Made by a program: the position numbers and the translations under genes. Shown here one piece after another: positions 8,648 to 17,100 of a DNA stretch of 64,000 nucleotides. This stretch comes from JAHELQ01 sp964491915 (GTDB lineage Bacteria > Acidobacteriota > Aminicenantia > UBA2199). The DNA is taken from contig CAZBHS010000016.1 in the NCBI GenBank assembly GCA_964491915.1, forward strand, positions 1 through 64,000, written 5' to 3'. The notes beneath the pieces were generated by a model. That model had not been told where the DNA came from and did not search any database. It was given only the letters and a program-made list of their open reading frames with translations. Every line of letters begins with the position of its first letter. The first letter of the stretch is position 1.

Positions 8648-9964
8648 GTGAGAATATCAAAACTATTGATCCTGTTGGTTATACTGACATCCCTGGCATA
8701 CCCTCAGACCAGGTTGGAAGATATCCAGAGCTTCACCCTAAAAAACGGAATGAAATTTATCGTTTTGGAGGATCATTCGATCCCCAACGCGAACCTATAT
8801 ACTTTCTTCAAAGTGGGCTCACGCAATGAGTATCCAGGTATCACCGGATTATCACACTTTTTTGAACACATGATGTTCAATGGAGCGAAGAAATACGGCC
8901 CCGGTATGTTCGACCGGGTGATGGAAGCCAATGGCGGCGCCAACAACGCCTACACCAGTGAAAATGTGACGGTTTACACCGACTGGTTCCCGGCGGATAA
9001 AATGGACGTGATGTTCGAATTGGAAGCGGACCGCATCGGCGATTTGGCCCTGGACGACAAGATGATTGAAAGCGAACGGGGCGTGGTTTTGTCCGAACGG
9101 ATCACCACCATGGAAAACAGTCACTTCAATTTCCTGGAGGAACAGGTCAAAGGTGTCGCCTATTTGGCCCACCCCTACCGCTGGTCCATCATCGGCTATG
9201 AATCAGATATCCGCAATTGGAAAAAAGAGGACTTGCAGCGCTACTTCGACACCTATTACGCCCCTAACAACGCTGTGGCCATTGTGGTGGGAGCGGTCAG
9301 CGTACCGGAAGTCAAAGCCCTGGCGGAGAAACATTTCGCAGCGATTCCCCGCCGCCCGGCGCCGCGCCCGGTCCACACGAAAGAACCGGAACAATTGGGA
9401 GAAAAACGCCTGACAGTCAAGCGGGCGGTCTCCACTCCCAATCTTCTGATCGCCTATCATGTGCCCCAATCCAATTCAGAGGATTATTACGCCCTATCCC
9501 TCTTGAACAGCATCCTCTCCGAAGGCCGTTCGTCCAGACTCTACAAAGCGTTGGTCGATGAGCGACAATTGGCGGTGCGTGTATTCTCTTTCTTCCAGAA
9601 ATCCTTCGATCCCACCCTATTCTATATCTACGCCATCGCCGGTCGCAATGTGGATGAAAGCAAATTGGAGCTGGCGATCTACAAGGAACTCGACGCCATC
9701 GTCACAGAGGGTGTCACAGAGAAAGAACTCCAGAAAGTGCAGAACAGCAAAGTGATGGAGTTTTACAGAGATATGGAGACCATCAATCGCCGGGCCAATT
9801 CCATCGGCGAATACGAAGTGTTTTTCGGCGGCTACGAAAAACTCTTCAGCGCCCCGGAAAAATACAAGGCAGTCACCATCGAGGACATCAAACGGGTGGC
9901 GGCGAAGTATTTCAAAAAATCCAACCGCACCGTCGGTATCTTGAAAAAGAGCGAGGAGGCATAA
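8648..9964 (+). CDS. Zinc protease M16 family, catalytic subunit, exported
   Basis: 438 residues from a GTG preceded by AAGGAGG at 8634-8640; this start gives a clean signal peptide (VRISKLLILLVILTSLAYPQT), whereas an in-frame ATG at 8588 would place charged residues in front and lie inside the RDD gene. The inverted zinc motif HxxEH is at residues 70-74 (HFFEH), and the downstream glutamate is in ESERGVVLSE. Together with the next gene, two bases away, it forms a typical catalytic/non-catalytic M16B pair that acts on peptides or unfolded proteins in the periplasm. Confidence 0.93.
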   Translation: MRISKLLILLVILTSLAYPQTRLEDIQSFTLKNGMKFIVLEDHSIPNANLYTFFKVGSRNEYPGITGLSHFFEHMMFNGAKKYGPGMFDRVMEANGGANNAYTSENVTVYTDWFPADKMDVMFELEADRIGDLALDDKMIESERGVVLSERITTMENSHFNFLEEQVKGVAYLAHPYRWSIIGYESDIRNWKKEDLQRYFDTYYAPNNAVAIVVGAVSVPEVKALAEKHFAAIPRRPAPRPVHTKEPEQLGEKRLTVKRAVSTPNLLIAYHVPQSNSEDYYALSLLNSILSEGRSSRLYKALVDERQLAVRVFSFFQKSFDPTLFYIYAIAGRNVDESKLELAIYKELDAIVTEGVTEKELQKVQNSKVMEFYRDMETINRRANSIGEYEVFFGGYEKLFSAPEKYKAVTIEDIKRVAAKYFKKSNRTVGILKKSEEA

Positions 9965-9966
9965 CC

Positions 9967-11355
9967 ATGAAACGCACCACATTGTTGACCATTTTTTTCT
10001 TGCTAGCCACGACGCTCTTCGCCGGCGCTACCGGTGGTTTTAAATTACCGCCCTACAGTAAAATCCAATTGAAGAACGGGATGACCGTCTATTTGATGGA
10101 ACAGCACGAAGTACCGCTGGTCCAGGTGATCGCCGCCTTCCCCGCCGGAGCCGTCAAAGACGGGAAGAAACCCGGATTGGCCAACCTCGCCGCCGAAGCT
10201 CTGCTGTTCGGCACCAAAACCTATACCAAAGACCAGATTCAAGAATCGCTGGACTTTTTGGGAGCGAGCTATTACTCCGCCGCCGGCACTGAAGTGGCGG
10301 AAGTGGGTATGTCGTTCGCTTCGGCCGATACCGGCAAGGTTCTACCGATACTGAAAAGTATTCTCACCGAACCGGCCTTCGACGGCAAAGAGTTTGAAAA
10401 GCGGAAAAAACGGATGCTCATGGAATTGGTACAGAACCGGGAAGTTCCCCGGCAGGTGATCGGCGCTTACTTCAAAAAATTCCTGTTTGGAGACCACCCC
10501 TATGGGAATCCGGTATCGGGAACTCAAGAGAGTGTCAAGTCCATCAATCTGGAAGATATCAAGACCTTCTATCGCGACAATTACAAATCCGCCGATTCAG
10601 TCATTGCCATTGTGGGCGACTTTAAAACCGCGGCCATGAAGAAAAAAATCGCGAAGCTCTTGAAAGGCTGGAATCCAAAAGGAAGCTCCGTAGCGGTGGA
10701 TACCAAAGCGGCTCTCCCCAATTTTAGCCAGAACCGCCTCTTATTGGTGAACAAAGGGGACGCCACCGAGACCCAGTTCTTGATCGGCCATTTCGGCATT
10801 CTCTACAACAATCCCGATTACATCGGCGTTCAAGTGATCAACACCATCCTGGGCGGCCGGTTCACCTCCTGGCTAATACAAGAGTTGCGGGTCAAGGCGG
10901 GACTGACCTACGGCGCCCGCAGCCTTTTCAGCACCTACAAAAACGCCGGCACCTTCTACATCTCCAGCTACACCCGCACCTCCAAAACCGAAGCCGCCAT
11001 CGACCTGGCGTTGAAAGTTCTGGACCGCCTCCATTCGGAAGGCATCGATGAAGAGACCCTCGTCTCCGCCAAAAACTACATGAAAGGCCAGTATCCCCCC
11101 CGTTACGAAACAACCGGTAGATTGGCCAATCTCCTGACCGACATGTTCTTCTACAACTACGACGAGTCCTTCATCAACGACTTCCAGAAAAACGTCGAAG
11201 GCCTCACCCTCGCCAAAACCAAAGAATTGATCAAAAAATACTTCTCCAAAGACAATCTACAATTTGTCTTGATCGGCCAGGCGGACGCCATCCGCGACAC
11301 CGTGAAGAAATACGGAACCGTCACCGAAAAAGAAATCAAAGCAGACGAATTCTAA
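9967..11355 (+). CDS. M16 family peptidase-like protein lacking the zinc motif (partner subunit)
   Basis: 462 residues with a signal peptide (MKRTTLLTIFFLLATTLFAGA). Where the catalytic homologue has HxxEH this protein reads LANLAAEALLFGTKTY, so it cannot bind zinc in the usual way. It keeps the arginine/tyrosine-type element in the second half (LRVKAGLTYGARS) that completes the active site in M16B heterodimers. Its start is two bases after the stop of the catalytic gene, which supports a stoichiometric complex. Ends the operon; a hairpin follows at 11371-11389. Confidence 0.92.
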   Translation: MKRTTLLTIFFLLATTLFAGATGGFKLPPYSKIQLKNGMTVYLMEQHEVPLVQVIAAFPAGAVKDGKKPGLANLAAEALLFGTKTYTKDQIQESLDFLGASYYSAAGTEVAEVGMSFASADTGKVLPILKSILTEPAFDGKEFEKRKKRMLMELVQNREVPRQVIGAYFKKFLFGDHPYGNPVSGTQESVKSINLEDIKTFYRDNYKSADSVIAIVGDFKTAAMKKKIAKLLKGWNPKGSSVAVDTKAALPNFSQNRLLLVNKGDATETQFLIGHFGILYNNPDYIGVQVINTILGGRFTSWLIQELRVKAGLTYGARSLFSTYKNAGTFYISSYTRTSKTEAAIDLALKVLDRLHSEGIDEETLVSAKNYMKGQYPPRYETTGRLANLLTDMFFYNYDESFINDFQKNVEGLTLAKTKELIKKYFSKDNLQFVLIGQADAIRDTVKKYGTVTEKEIKADEF

Positions 11356-11370
11356 TCACCCAAATACACC

Positions 11371-11389
11371 GGGGGCACACCGTGCCCCC
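11371..11389 (+). terminator. Hairpin after the M16 operon
   Basis: GGGGGCAC and GTGCCCCC form a perfect 8-bp stem around an ACC loop, 15 bases after the M16 partner gene. The following CCTTTCC is only a poor U-tract, so termination may be partial or assisted. Confidence 0.5.
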
Positions 11390-11432
11390 GCCTTTCCACC
11401 CTACCTCCCCTTAAAAACAACAATAAGATTTC

Positions 11433-11538
11433 ATTGCACAAATAATGCAATAAACCACTTCATTGCACAATTTATGCAATATACAGCTTTATTGCATTAT
11501 TTGTGCAATAAGTTGAATTATTGCATAAATTATGCAAT
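11433..11538. repeat. Four 19-bp palindromes at exact 29-bp spacing (candidate operator array)
   Basis: Copies lie at 11433-11451, 11462-11480, 11491-11509 and 11520-11538. Each has the perfect arms ATTGCA and TGCAAT around a variable AT-rich 7-base centre. Starts are exactly 29 bases apart, with three unrelated 10-base spacers. The array ends 27 bases before the SatD-family start. A possible -35 (TTGAAT, 11513-11518) and -10 (AATAAT, 11536-11541; spacer 17) would place the fourth palindrome inside the promoter, as expected for an autorepressor. The DNA-binding protein is unknown; the HTH-like C-terminus of the SatD product is a candidate. Spacers of 10 bases rule out a CRISPR array. Confidence 0.85.
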
Positions 11539-11565
11539 AATATTTGTGAGAGTTTTTGAGGCGGC

Positions 11566-12207
11566 ATGATGAAGAACTATCATATACTAATGGCAGATAT
11601 TATCGATAGCAGTCAAAAGGATGCCAGAATCCTGATGAGGGATTTCAAGACGATTGCCGCCCGACTCAATAAGCAATACAAAAAGGCCTTTTATTCTCCC
11701 ATCACCATCACCTTGGGGGACGAATTTCAGTGCGTGGTCCGCTCTTTAAAAGCGGGACTAGACATTATCTTCGCCTTCGAAGAAGAGATCATTCACTCGG
11801 GAGCAAGTTTCAAACTGAGGTATGTGTTGAATTTTGGGGAAATTGACACCCCGATAAATAGCGAAAATGCCTATGGAATGATGGGTAACGGGCTTACAGA
11901 AGCCCGGGAAATGTTGGAAGAATTGAAGAAATCGGAAGGGCGTTTCACCGTCAATGCGGGAGGAGCGCGTGAGAAAGAGATAATAAATCTAGCGTTCAAA
12001 CTCTATCAATCCGAGATAGACGACTGGAAAACAAAGGATTATTATCTGATACGCGAATTCCTAAAACTTACAGATTATAAAAAAGTCGCAAAAAAACTGG
12101 GAAAAGACAGCTCGTTAATGTGGCGAAGATCTAAATCCCTTGGAATAGAAAATTACCTCGAAGCAAAGAATCTTCTCACTCTACTTTCGGACACCTACTG
12201 CGTTTAG
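11566..12207 (+). CDS. SatD-family protein with cyclase-like N-terminus and HTH-like C-terminus
   Basis: 213 residues. The N-terminal half has the SatD pattern: MADIIDSS near residue 8, then ITLGDEFQ near residue 45 and GEIDTP near residue 90. These resemble the metal-binding DIxxS and GDxF elements of class III nucleotidyl cyclases and GGDEF proteins; that parallel is my inference. The C-terminal 45 residues (YKKVAKKLGKDSSLMWRRSKSLGIENY) read as a helix-turn-helix. ATG at 11566 or 11569 (GAGGCGG upstream fits the second better). Family function is not established; satD in Streptococcus mutans was named from an acid-tolerance locus. Sits behind four phased palindromes, suggesting autoregulation. 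Confidence 0.75.
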   Translation: MMKNYHILMADIIDSSQKDARILMRDFKTIAARLNKQYKKAFYSPITITLGDEFQCVVRSLKAGLDIIFAFEEEIIHSGASFKLRYVLNFGEIDTPINSENAYGMMGNGLTEAREMLEELKKSEGRFTVNAGGAREKEIINLAFKLYQSEIDDWKTKDYYLIREFLKLTDYKKVAKKLGKDSSLMWRRSKSLGIENYLEAKNLLTLLSDTYCV

Positions 12208-12290
12208 TAAGCCATCGCTATTAAAATTTTCGAGCCGATCATCTCCTTTCAATCTTTTCCCTATATGAGCCTGTAAGCCGAAGGAGGAAC

Positions 12291-13628
12291 ATGGAATTGG
12301 AAAAACCTAAGAAGCAGAATCTTGGATTGTGGATGTGCACCGCGTTGGTGGTGGGCAACATGATTGGGTCGGGGGTGTTCTTGTTGCCTTCGGCATTGGC
12401 GTCCATTGGGCCTGTCAGTATTTTTGGGTGGCTGTTTACCGCCACAGGAGCCATCATTTTAGCATTGATATTCAGCCGGCTGAGCCGGTTGGCGCCTGAT
12501 GTCGGCGGTCCATACGCCTATACGCGAACGGGATTCGGGGATTTCGCCGGATTTTTGGTGGCCTGGGGCTATTGGATTTCCATCTGGAGCGCCAACGCCG
12601 CCATCGCCGTGGCGTTGATCAGCTATCTGGGGGTGTTCTGGAAACCTCTGGCAACGAGTCCTCTGTTGGGAGCCGGGATCGGTATCGCCGCCATCTGGTT
12701 GTTGACATGGGTCAACGCCATGGGGGTGCGCCGCGCCGGATGGGTGCAACTCGTCACCACCATCATGAAACTCATCCCCCTGGGAGCGGTGGCCTTTTTC
12801 GGCTTGTTCTATTTAAAAGCCGGGCATTTCTCACCATTATGGGAAGGCGACCCGTTTCCATTGTCGGCCTTGACGGCATCCGCCTCGTTGACATTGTTCG
12901 CCTTCCTGGGTTTGGAATCCGCCACAGTCCCGGCAGGCAATGTCGATAATCCGCAACGAACCATCCCCCGCGCCACGATATTGGGCACCATCATCGCCGC
13001 CGTCATTTACATCGCCGGCACAGTGGCGGTAATGGGAATCATCCCCATCGGCTCGCTGGCCGGCTCAAACGCCCCCTTCGCCGACGCCGCCGCGAAAATT
13101 TGGGGGCCGTGGGCAGGGTATGCCGTTGCCGCCGGAGCGGCTATCTCATGCTTCGGGGCATTGAACGGCTGGATATTGCTGCAAGGGCAAATGCCCTTTG
13201 CCGTGGCCCGCGACCGCCTCTTTCCCAAGAGCTTCGCCCGCCTGTCAAAGCGTGGAACGCCGGTGGTGGGATTGGTGGTCTCCAGCGTGTTGGTCTCGCT
13301 GCTTCTCATCATGAACTACACCAAAGGATTGGTGGAGAAATTCCAGTTCATCATCCTCCTGGCCACCATGACCTGCCTGGTGCCCTATATCTTCTCCTCC
13401 ATGGCGGAAGTGATGATGCAGATAAAACTGAGAGGAGACCGTCCTCTGGACCGGAAGCGGATGCTCAAGGCTCTGGGCCTCGGTATCCCGGGATTCATCT
13501 ACTCCGCCTGGACCATCGCCGGCTCAGGGGCGGAGACCGTGTATTGGGGATTTCTACTGCTGATCGCCGGCATCCCGGTCTACGTCTGGTTCAAATGGCG
13601 CCAAACAGGGGAAGGGGCATTGCGTTGA
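12291..13628 (+). CDS. APC-superfamily amino-acid/amine antiporter, AdiC-like
   Basis: 445 residues with about twelve hydrophobic segments. The N-terminal consensus GNMIGSGVFLLPSALA matches the substrate-binding unwound helix of AdiC/CadB/PotE-type exchangers, and the DVGGPYAYTRTGFGDFAGF region is also typical. Substrate cannot be fixed from sequence; arginine/agmatine or a similar basic amino acid is likely by similarity. AGGAGG-type site (AAGGAGGAAC) directly before the ATG. It follows the SatD gene by 83 bases on the same strand and could be co-controlled with it. A nitrilase-fold amidase resembling agmatine-pathway enzymes occurs 2.5 kb downstream, a loose link only. Confidence 0.87.
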   Translation: MELEKPKKQNLGLWMCTALVVGNMIGSGVFLLPSALASIGPVSIFGWLFTATGAIILALIFSRLSRLAPDVGGPYAYTRTGFGDFAGFLVAWGYWISIWSANAAIAVALISYLGVFWKPLATSPLLGAGIGIAAIWLLTWVNAMGVRRAGWVQLVTTIMKLIPLGAVAFFGLFYLKAGHFSPLWEGDPFPLSALTASASLTLFAFLGLESATVPAGNVDNPQRTIPRATILGTIIAAVIYIAGTVAVMGIIPIGSLAGSNAPFADAAAKIWGPWAGYAVAAGAAISCFGALNGWILLQGQMPFAVARDRLFPKSFARLSKRGTPVVGLVVSSVLVSLLLIMNYTKGLVEKFQFIILLATMTCLVPYIFSSMAEVMMQIKLRGDRPLDRKRMLKALGLGIPGFIYSAWTIAGSGAETVYWGFLLLIAGIPVYVWFKWRQTGEGALR

Positions 13629-13686
13629 AGACATTTTGGAGTATAATTGCGGTATCGAGAGGCTTCTCTCGACATGGAGGGTAATT

Positions 13687-14418
13687 ATGAAACAAACATT
13701 CATATTTTTGCTTATCATATCGTTCTTGACCATACTATCTCCGGCGGCCGACACTATCAAGACTTCGCAGGGGAATCTCACCATCACCTGCGTCGGCCAC
13801 GCGTCGCTGATGATGGAGTTCAAAGGCATGATGATCCACATCGATCCATTCTCGCGGGCCGGCGATTACGCCACAATGCCCAAAGCGGACCTGGCGCTCA
13901 TCACCCACCATCACGGCGACCATCTGGATCTTGGGGCTATCGAGGCCATAAAAACAGAGGGGACAATCGTTGTGCTGACGGAATTGAGCTCCAAAAAGCT
14001 GCCCAACGGCCAAATCATGAAAAACGGCGATATAAAAACCATCAAGGGTCTAAAAATAGAAGCTGTCCCCGCCTACAACATCAAACACCAACGGTCCGCA
14101 GGCAATCCCTATCATCCCAAAGGCGAAGGCAACGGATATGTCATCACCTTCGGCGACAAACGGGTCTATATCGCCGGCGACACGGAGAATATCCCGGAGA
14201 TGAAGAACCTCACCGCCATCGACGTGGCCTTCCTGCCGGTCAACACCCCCTACACCATGGATGGAGAGATGGCCAAAGCGGCGGCGTTATCATTCATGCC
14301 CAAAATAATCTACCCCTATCACTTTGCATTCGGCGAGTCCCAATTGGAACAATTCGAGACCTTGATGAAAGATGTCGAGGGCATCGAGCTTCGAGTCCGC
14401 AATCGACCGAAAAAATAA
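13687..14418 (+). CDS. Exported metallo-beta-lactamase-fold hydrolase (UlaG/UPF0173-like)
   Basis: 243 residues from the ATG at 13687, which follows a GGAGGG site and opens a signal peptide (MKQTFIFLLIISFLTILSPAA). An in-frame ATG at 13636 would spoil this. The metal motif HHHGDH is at residues 74-79, with further ligands in the AGDTENIP and YPYHFA segments. Members of this lineage act on sugar lactones or phosphodiesters, but many are uncharacterised. The predicted periplasmic location is unusual for UlaG-like enzymes. A hairpin follows at 14440-14467. Confidence 0.85.
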   Translation: MKQTFIFLLIISFLTILSPAADTIKTSQGNLTITCVGHASLMMEFKGMMIHIDPFSRAGDYATMPKADLALITHHHGDHLDLGAIEAIKTEGTIVVLTELSSKKLPNGQIMKNGDIKTIKGLKIEAVPAYNIKHQRSAGNPYHPKGEGNGYVITFGDKRVYIAGDTENIPEMKNLTAIDVAFLPVNTPYTMDGEMAKAAALSFMPKIIYPYHFAFGESQLEQFETLMKDVEGIELRVRNRPKK

Positions 14419-14439
14419 ATTTAACTAAAAAAAAATGCA

Positions 14440-14467
14440 CCCCATCACGAGGGGGGTCATGATGGGG
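14440..14467. terminator. Hairpin downstream of the metallo-hydrolase gene
   Basis: CCCCATCA (14440-14447) and TGATGGGG (14460-14467) form a perfect 8-bp stem with a 12-base loop. The A-run just before it (about 14427-14435) would be the U-tract on the minus strand; on the plus strand there is no U-tract. It may act as a weak bidirectional terminator. Confidence 0.4.
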
Positions 14468-14564
14468 ATTTCCAGGAAGGAGGCAAATGAATGAAAGGGA
14501 AGGTGAACTAACAAAGCCTCTTACCCTTCTATATAGTAATACGGATCCCTCCCCCATTTGAGGA

Positions 14565-14594
14565 TTGGAAAATATTTTTTTGTGGTGGTATAAT
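14565..14594 (+). promoter_or_regulatory. Sigma-70-type promoter for the M28 peptidase gene
   Basis: TTGGAA (14565-14570) and a perfect TATAAT (14589-14594) are separated by 18 bases, 26 bases before the M28 start codon. An AAGGAG site follows at about 14608. Confidence 0.55.
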
Positions 14595-14619
14595 CAACAT
14601 TCTTTCAAAGGAGTCAAAC

Positions 14620-16143
14620 ATGGTAAAAAAACTATATAGAACTCTCATATATCCGGCGCTTCTTCTGGTAGCCCTCAGTATCGCCGGCTCTTCCTTGTTC
14701 CCCCAACAATCCCCCCCTCTTGCGCAGGCGATGCATAAAATATCGTCCCATCAAATCATGCAATGGGTGGAGACACTATGCTGCGAAGAGTTCGCCGGGC
14801 GCCTGGGGGGCACCAAAGGCTATGACCTCTCGGCCCAATGGGTGGCCGGCCAATTAAAACAGTGGAACATCCAGCCGGCGGGCGATAACGACACCTATTT
14901 CCAGGAGTTCGCCAATCCTTACACCGATGTTCTGCCCGGTTCCGAAGTCATTCTGCACATCCCCACCAAACGGGGCGCAGTCATTAAAAAACATTATCAG
15001 TATCAAACGGACTATTTCCCCGGCGCCACATCCGCCTCCGGTTCCGTCACAGCGGAGGTGGTGTACGTCGGCTACGGCATCACAGCCCCCGAATTAGGCT
15101 TCGACGAATACAAAGGCCTGAACGTGAAGGGGAAGCTGGTGATGGTGGAGCGGGAGGTTCCGGTCTCTCCAAACGACGACCCGCACGTGTTCGACAAATG
15201 GCGCCCCTACTCCTTTCACCAATACAAAGTGAAAAACGCCGAAAAACACGGCGCCGCCGGCATGATCTACAACTACCACATCGCCAACCCCAATTGCGCC
15301 TACCTGGACAACTTCCAACTGACCTATGTGGGCCAGAGTGTGATCAACGATATATTCAGCGGAACCGGCCGCAGCCATTCGGATACCATCGAGCGCATCA
15401 AAAAAACATTACGCCCCCGTTCATTCAAAACCAATAAACAAATGACCGTCACAAACGTCACCCGCCATCATGCGGACGGCAAGACATCCAATGTCATGGG
15501 CTTTCTCGAAGGGGCCGATCCGGCCCTCAAAAACGAGACCATCATCCTGGGCGCCCATCTGGACCACATGGGCAACAGCCACGAACTAATGCCCGGCGCC
15601 AACGACAACGCCTCGGGAGTGGCGGTAATCATGGCGGTGGCCAAAGCCATCCACGACTCCGGCCTCAAACCGAAACGGAGTATCCTCTTCATCTTGTTCG
15701 GCGCCGAAGAGCAGGGGGTTGTCGGTTCCAAACACTATCTCGAACATCCCTTCGTCCCCCACCGCCAGGTGAAGGTGTTCCTCAACCTCGACGGCGTAGG
15801 CAGAGGCGACACCATCAACGCCCTGGCGGCCAAAAACTATCCCGAACTCTGGAAGGTCATAGAGAAAACCAATAACGCATACATTCATCGAACGATTAAA
15901 CCCCATGAATTCCACAACCGCGCCCGCCCCCGTCTCGACGCCGCCCGTTTCTTGAGGGCAGGCATCCCCTCTATTTCCTTCAGCGCGTCCAACGCCCCCC
16001 GACTCCCCTTCGCCACCTACCACACGACACACGACATCCCGGCCATCCTCACCCCCGAAATCATGGAAGACATGGCCCAACTAGTATTCATCTCGGTAAT
16101 GGAACTAGCGGGCGCCGATGCACCCAAACCACCAAGGAGATAA
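14620..16143 (+). CDS. M28-family zinc aminopeptidase, exported
   Basis: 507 residues with a signal peptide ending near FPQQS. The five zinc ligands of the co-catalytic site are visible in order: AHLDHMG (His), NDNASG (Asp), GAEEQG (Glu pair), NLDGVGR (Asp) and YHTTHD (His). Between the start of the fold and these motifs, residues of roughly 150-280 form a protease-associated-type insertion (VYVGYGI ... GKLVMVERE). Likely a periplasmic or surface aminopeptidase or carboxypeptidase. It is followed after three bases by the amidase gene, so the two are probably co-transcribed. Confidence 0.92.
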   Translation: MVKKLYRTLIYPALLLVALSIAGSSLFPQQSPPLAQAMHKISSHQIMQWVETLCCEEFAGRLGGTKGYDLSAQWVAGQLKQWNIQPAGDNDTYFQEFANPYTDVLPGSEVILHIPTKRGAVIKKHYQYQTDYFPGATSASGSVTAEVVYVGYGITAPELGFDEYKGLNVKGKLVMVEREVPVSPNDDPHVFDKWRPYSFHQYKVKNAEKHGAAGMIYNYHIANPNCAYLDNFQLTYVGQSVINDIFSGTGRSHSDTIERIKKTLRPRSFKTNKQMTVTNVTRHHADGKTSNVMGFLEGADPALKNETIILGAHLDHMGNSHELMPGANDNASGVAVIMAVAKAIHDSGLKPKRSILFILFGAEEQGVVGSKHYLEHPFVPHRQVKVFLNLDGVGRGDTINALAAKNYPELWKVIEKTNNAYIHRTIKPHEFHNRARPRLDAARFLRAGIPSISFSASNAPRLPFATYHTTHDIPAILTPEIMEDMAQLVFISVMELAGADAPKPPRR

Positions 16144-16146
16144 ACA

Positions 16147-16989
16147 ATGAGCAGACCTGTCACCCTAGCCCTCATCCAGCAACACGCCGGACCAAATCCC
16201 GCCGAAAACCTCCAGCGGGGCGTCGCCGCCTTTGAAGAAGCGGCTGCCAAAGGAGCATCGGTCGTAGCCTACGCCGAATTGGCCTTCACCCAGTTCTACC
16301 CCCAAAATCCAACGGACGGCAATCACCTGCCGTTAGCGGAGCCCATCCCCGGTCCCACCACCAAACTCTTCGCCGAACTGGCGCGCAAACACAATATCGT
16401 CACCATCCTCAATTTGTTTGAACGGCACAACGGCGTCACCTATGACTCCAGCCCCGTCATCGACTCCGACGGCACCCTCCTGGGCACCACCCGCATGATC
16501 CACATTCTGGAAGCCCCGCACTTTCACGAGCAAGGCTATTACGCCCCCGGCGACTCTCATCCGGTGGTTCACAAAACCGCTGTAGGCAACATCGGCGTCG
16601 CCATCTGCTACGATCGCCACTTCCCGGAATACACCCGGCAACTGGCATTGGAGGGAGCCGAATTGATCATCGTGCCGCAAGCCGGCAGCGTGGGCGAATG
16701 GCCCGACGGGTTGTTCGAAGCGGAGATGCGGGTGGCGGCGTTCCAGAACGGATACTTCGCAGCCCTGTGCAACCGGGTGGGGGCAGAAGAGCATCTCACC
16801 TTCGAAGGCCGCTCCTTTGTGGTGGCCCCCGACGGCCGCGTCCTGAACCAGGCGCCGCCGGAAGAAGACGCTATTCTGCTAACGAAGATCGACCTCGACA
16901 AGACCTGGGACTCGCACGCCCGCCGCCACTTTCTCCGGGACCGCCGCCAGGGGATCTACCGCCAATGGGCCGACAAAATCTCGGACTAA
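16147..16989 (+). CDS. Nitrilase-superfamily carbon-nitrogen hydrolase, N-carbamoylputrescine-amidase-like, atypical triad
   Basis: 280 residues, normal length. The catalytic glutamate E44 (YAELAF) and cysteine C154 (VAICYDRHFPE) are present. The lysine of the Glu-Lys-Cys triad, normally in a GxYRKxH motif, is replaced: the aligned segment is GTTRMIHI with methionine at 117. The rest of the fold, including YYAPGD, is intact. No signal peptide, so cytoplasmic. Three bases after the M28 gene. Substrate would be an amide or carbamoyl compound if active. I vaguely recall a clade of this family with TRMVHI at this site, so the change may be a lineage feature rather than decay. Confidence 0.82.
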   Translation: MSRPVTLALIQQHAGPNPAENLQRGVAAFEEAAAKGASVVAYAELAFTQFYPQNPTDGNHLPLAEPIPGPTTKLFAELARKHNIVTILNLFERHNGVTYDSSPVIDSDGTLLGTTRMIHILEAPHFHEQGYYAPGDSHPVVHKTAVGNIGVAICYDRHFPEYTRQLALEGAELIIVPQAGSVGEWPDGLFEAEMRVAAFQNGYFAALCNRVGAEEHLTFEGRSFVVAPDGRVLNQAPPEEDAILLTKIDLDKTWDSHARRHFLRDRRQGIYRQWADKISD

Positions 16990-17100
16990 TTTAAACCAAA
17001 AAATAAACACGCCGTATAAACTCTCTTGAGCGGTTGCTCATCGAGCAGCCGCGACCGGCCGTTCGTAAAGAAGCTAGATAATAATAAGGATGAATCGACA

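Noticed and set aside
11433..11538. A short CRISPR array
   Set aside because: Repeat units are 19 bp with 10-bp spacers, far too short for CRISPR spacers, and no cas genes are present.
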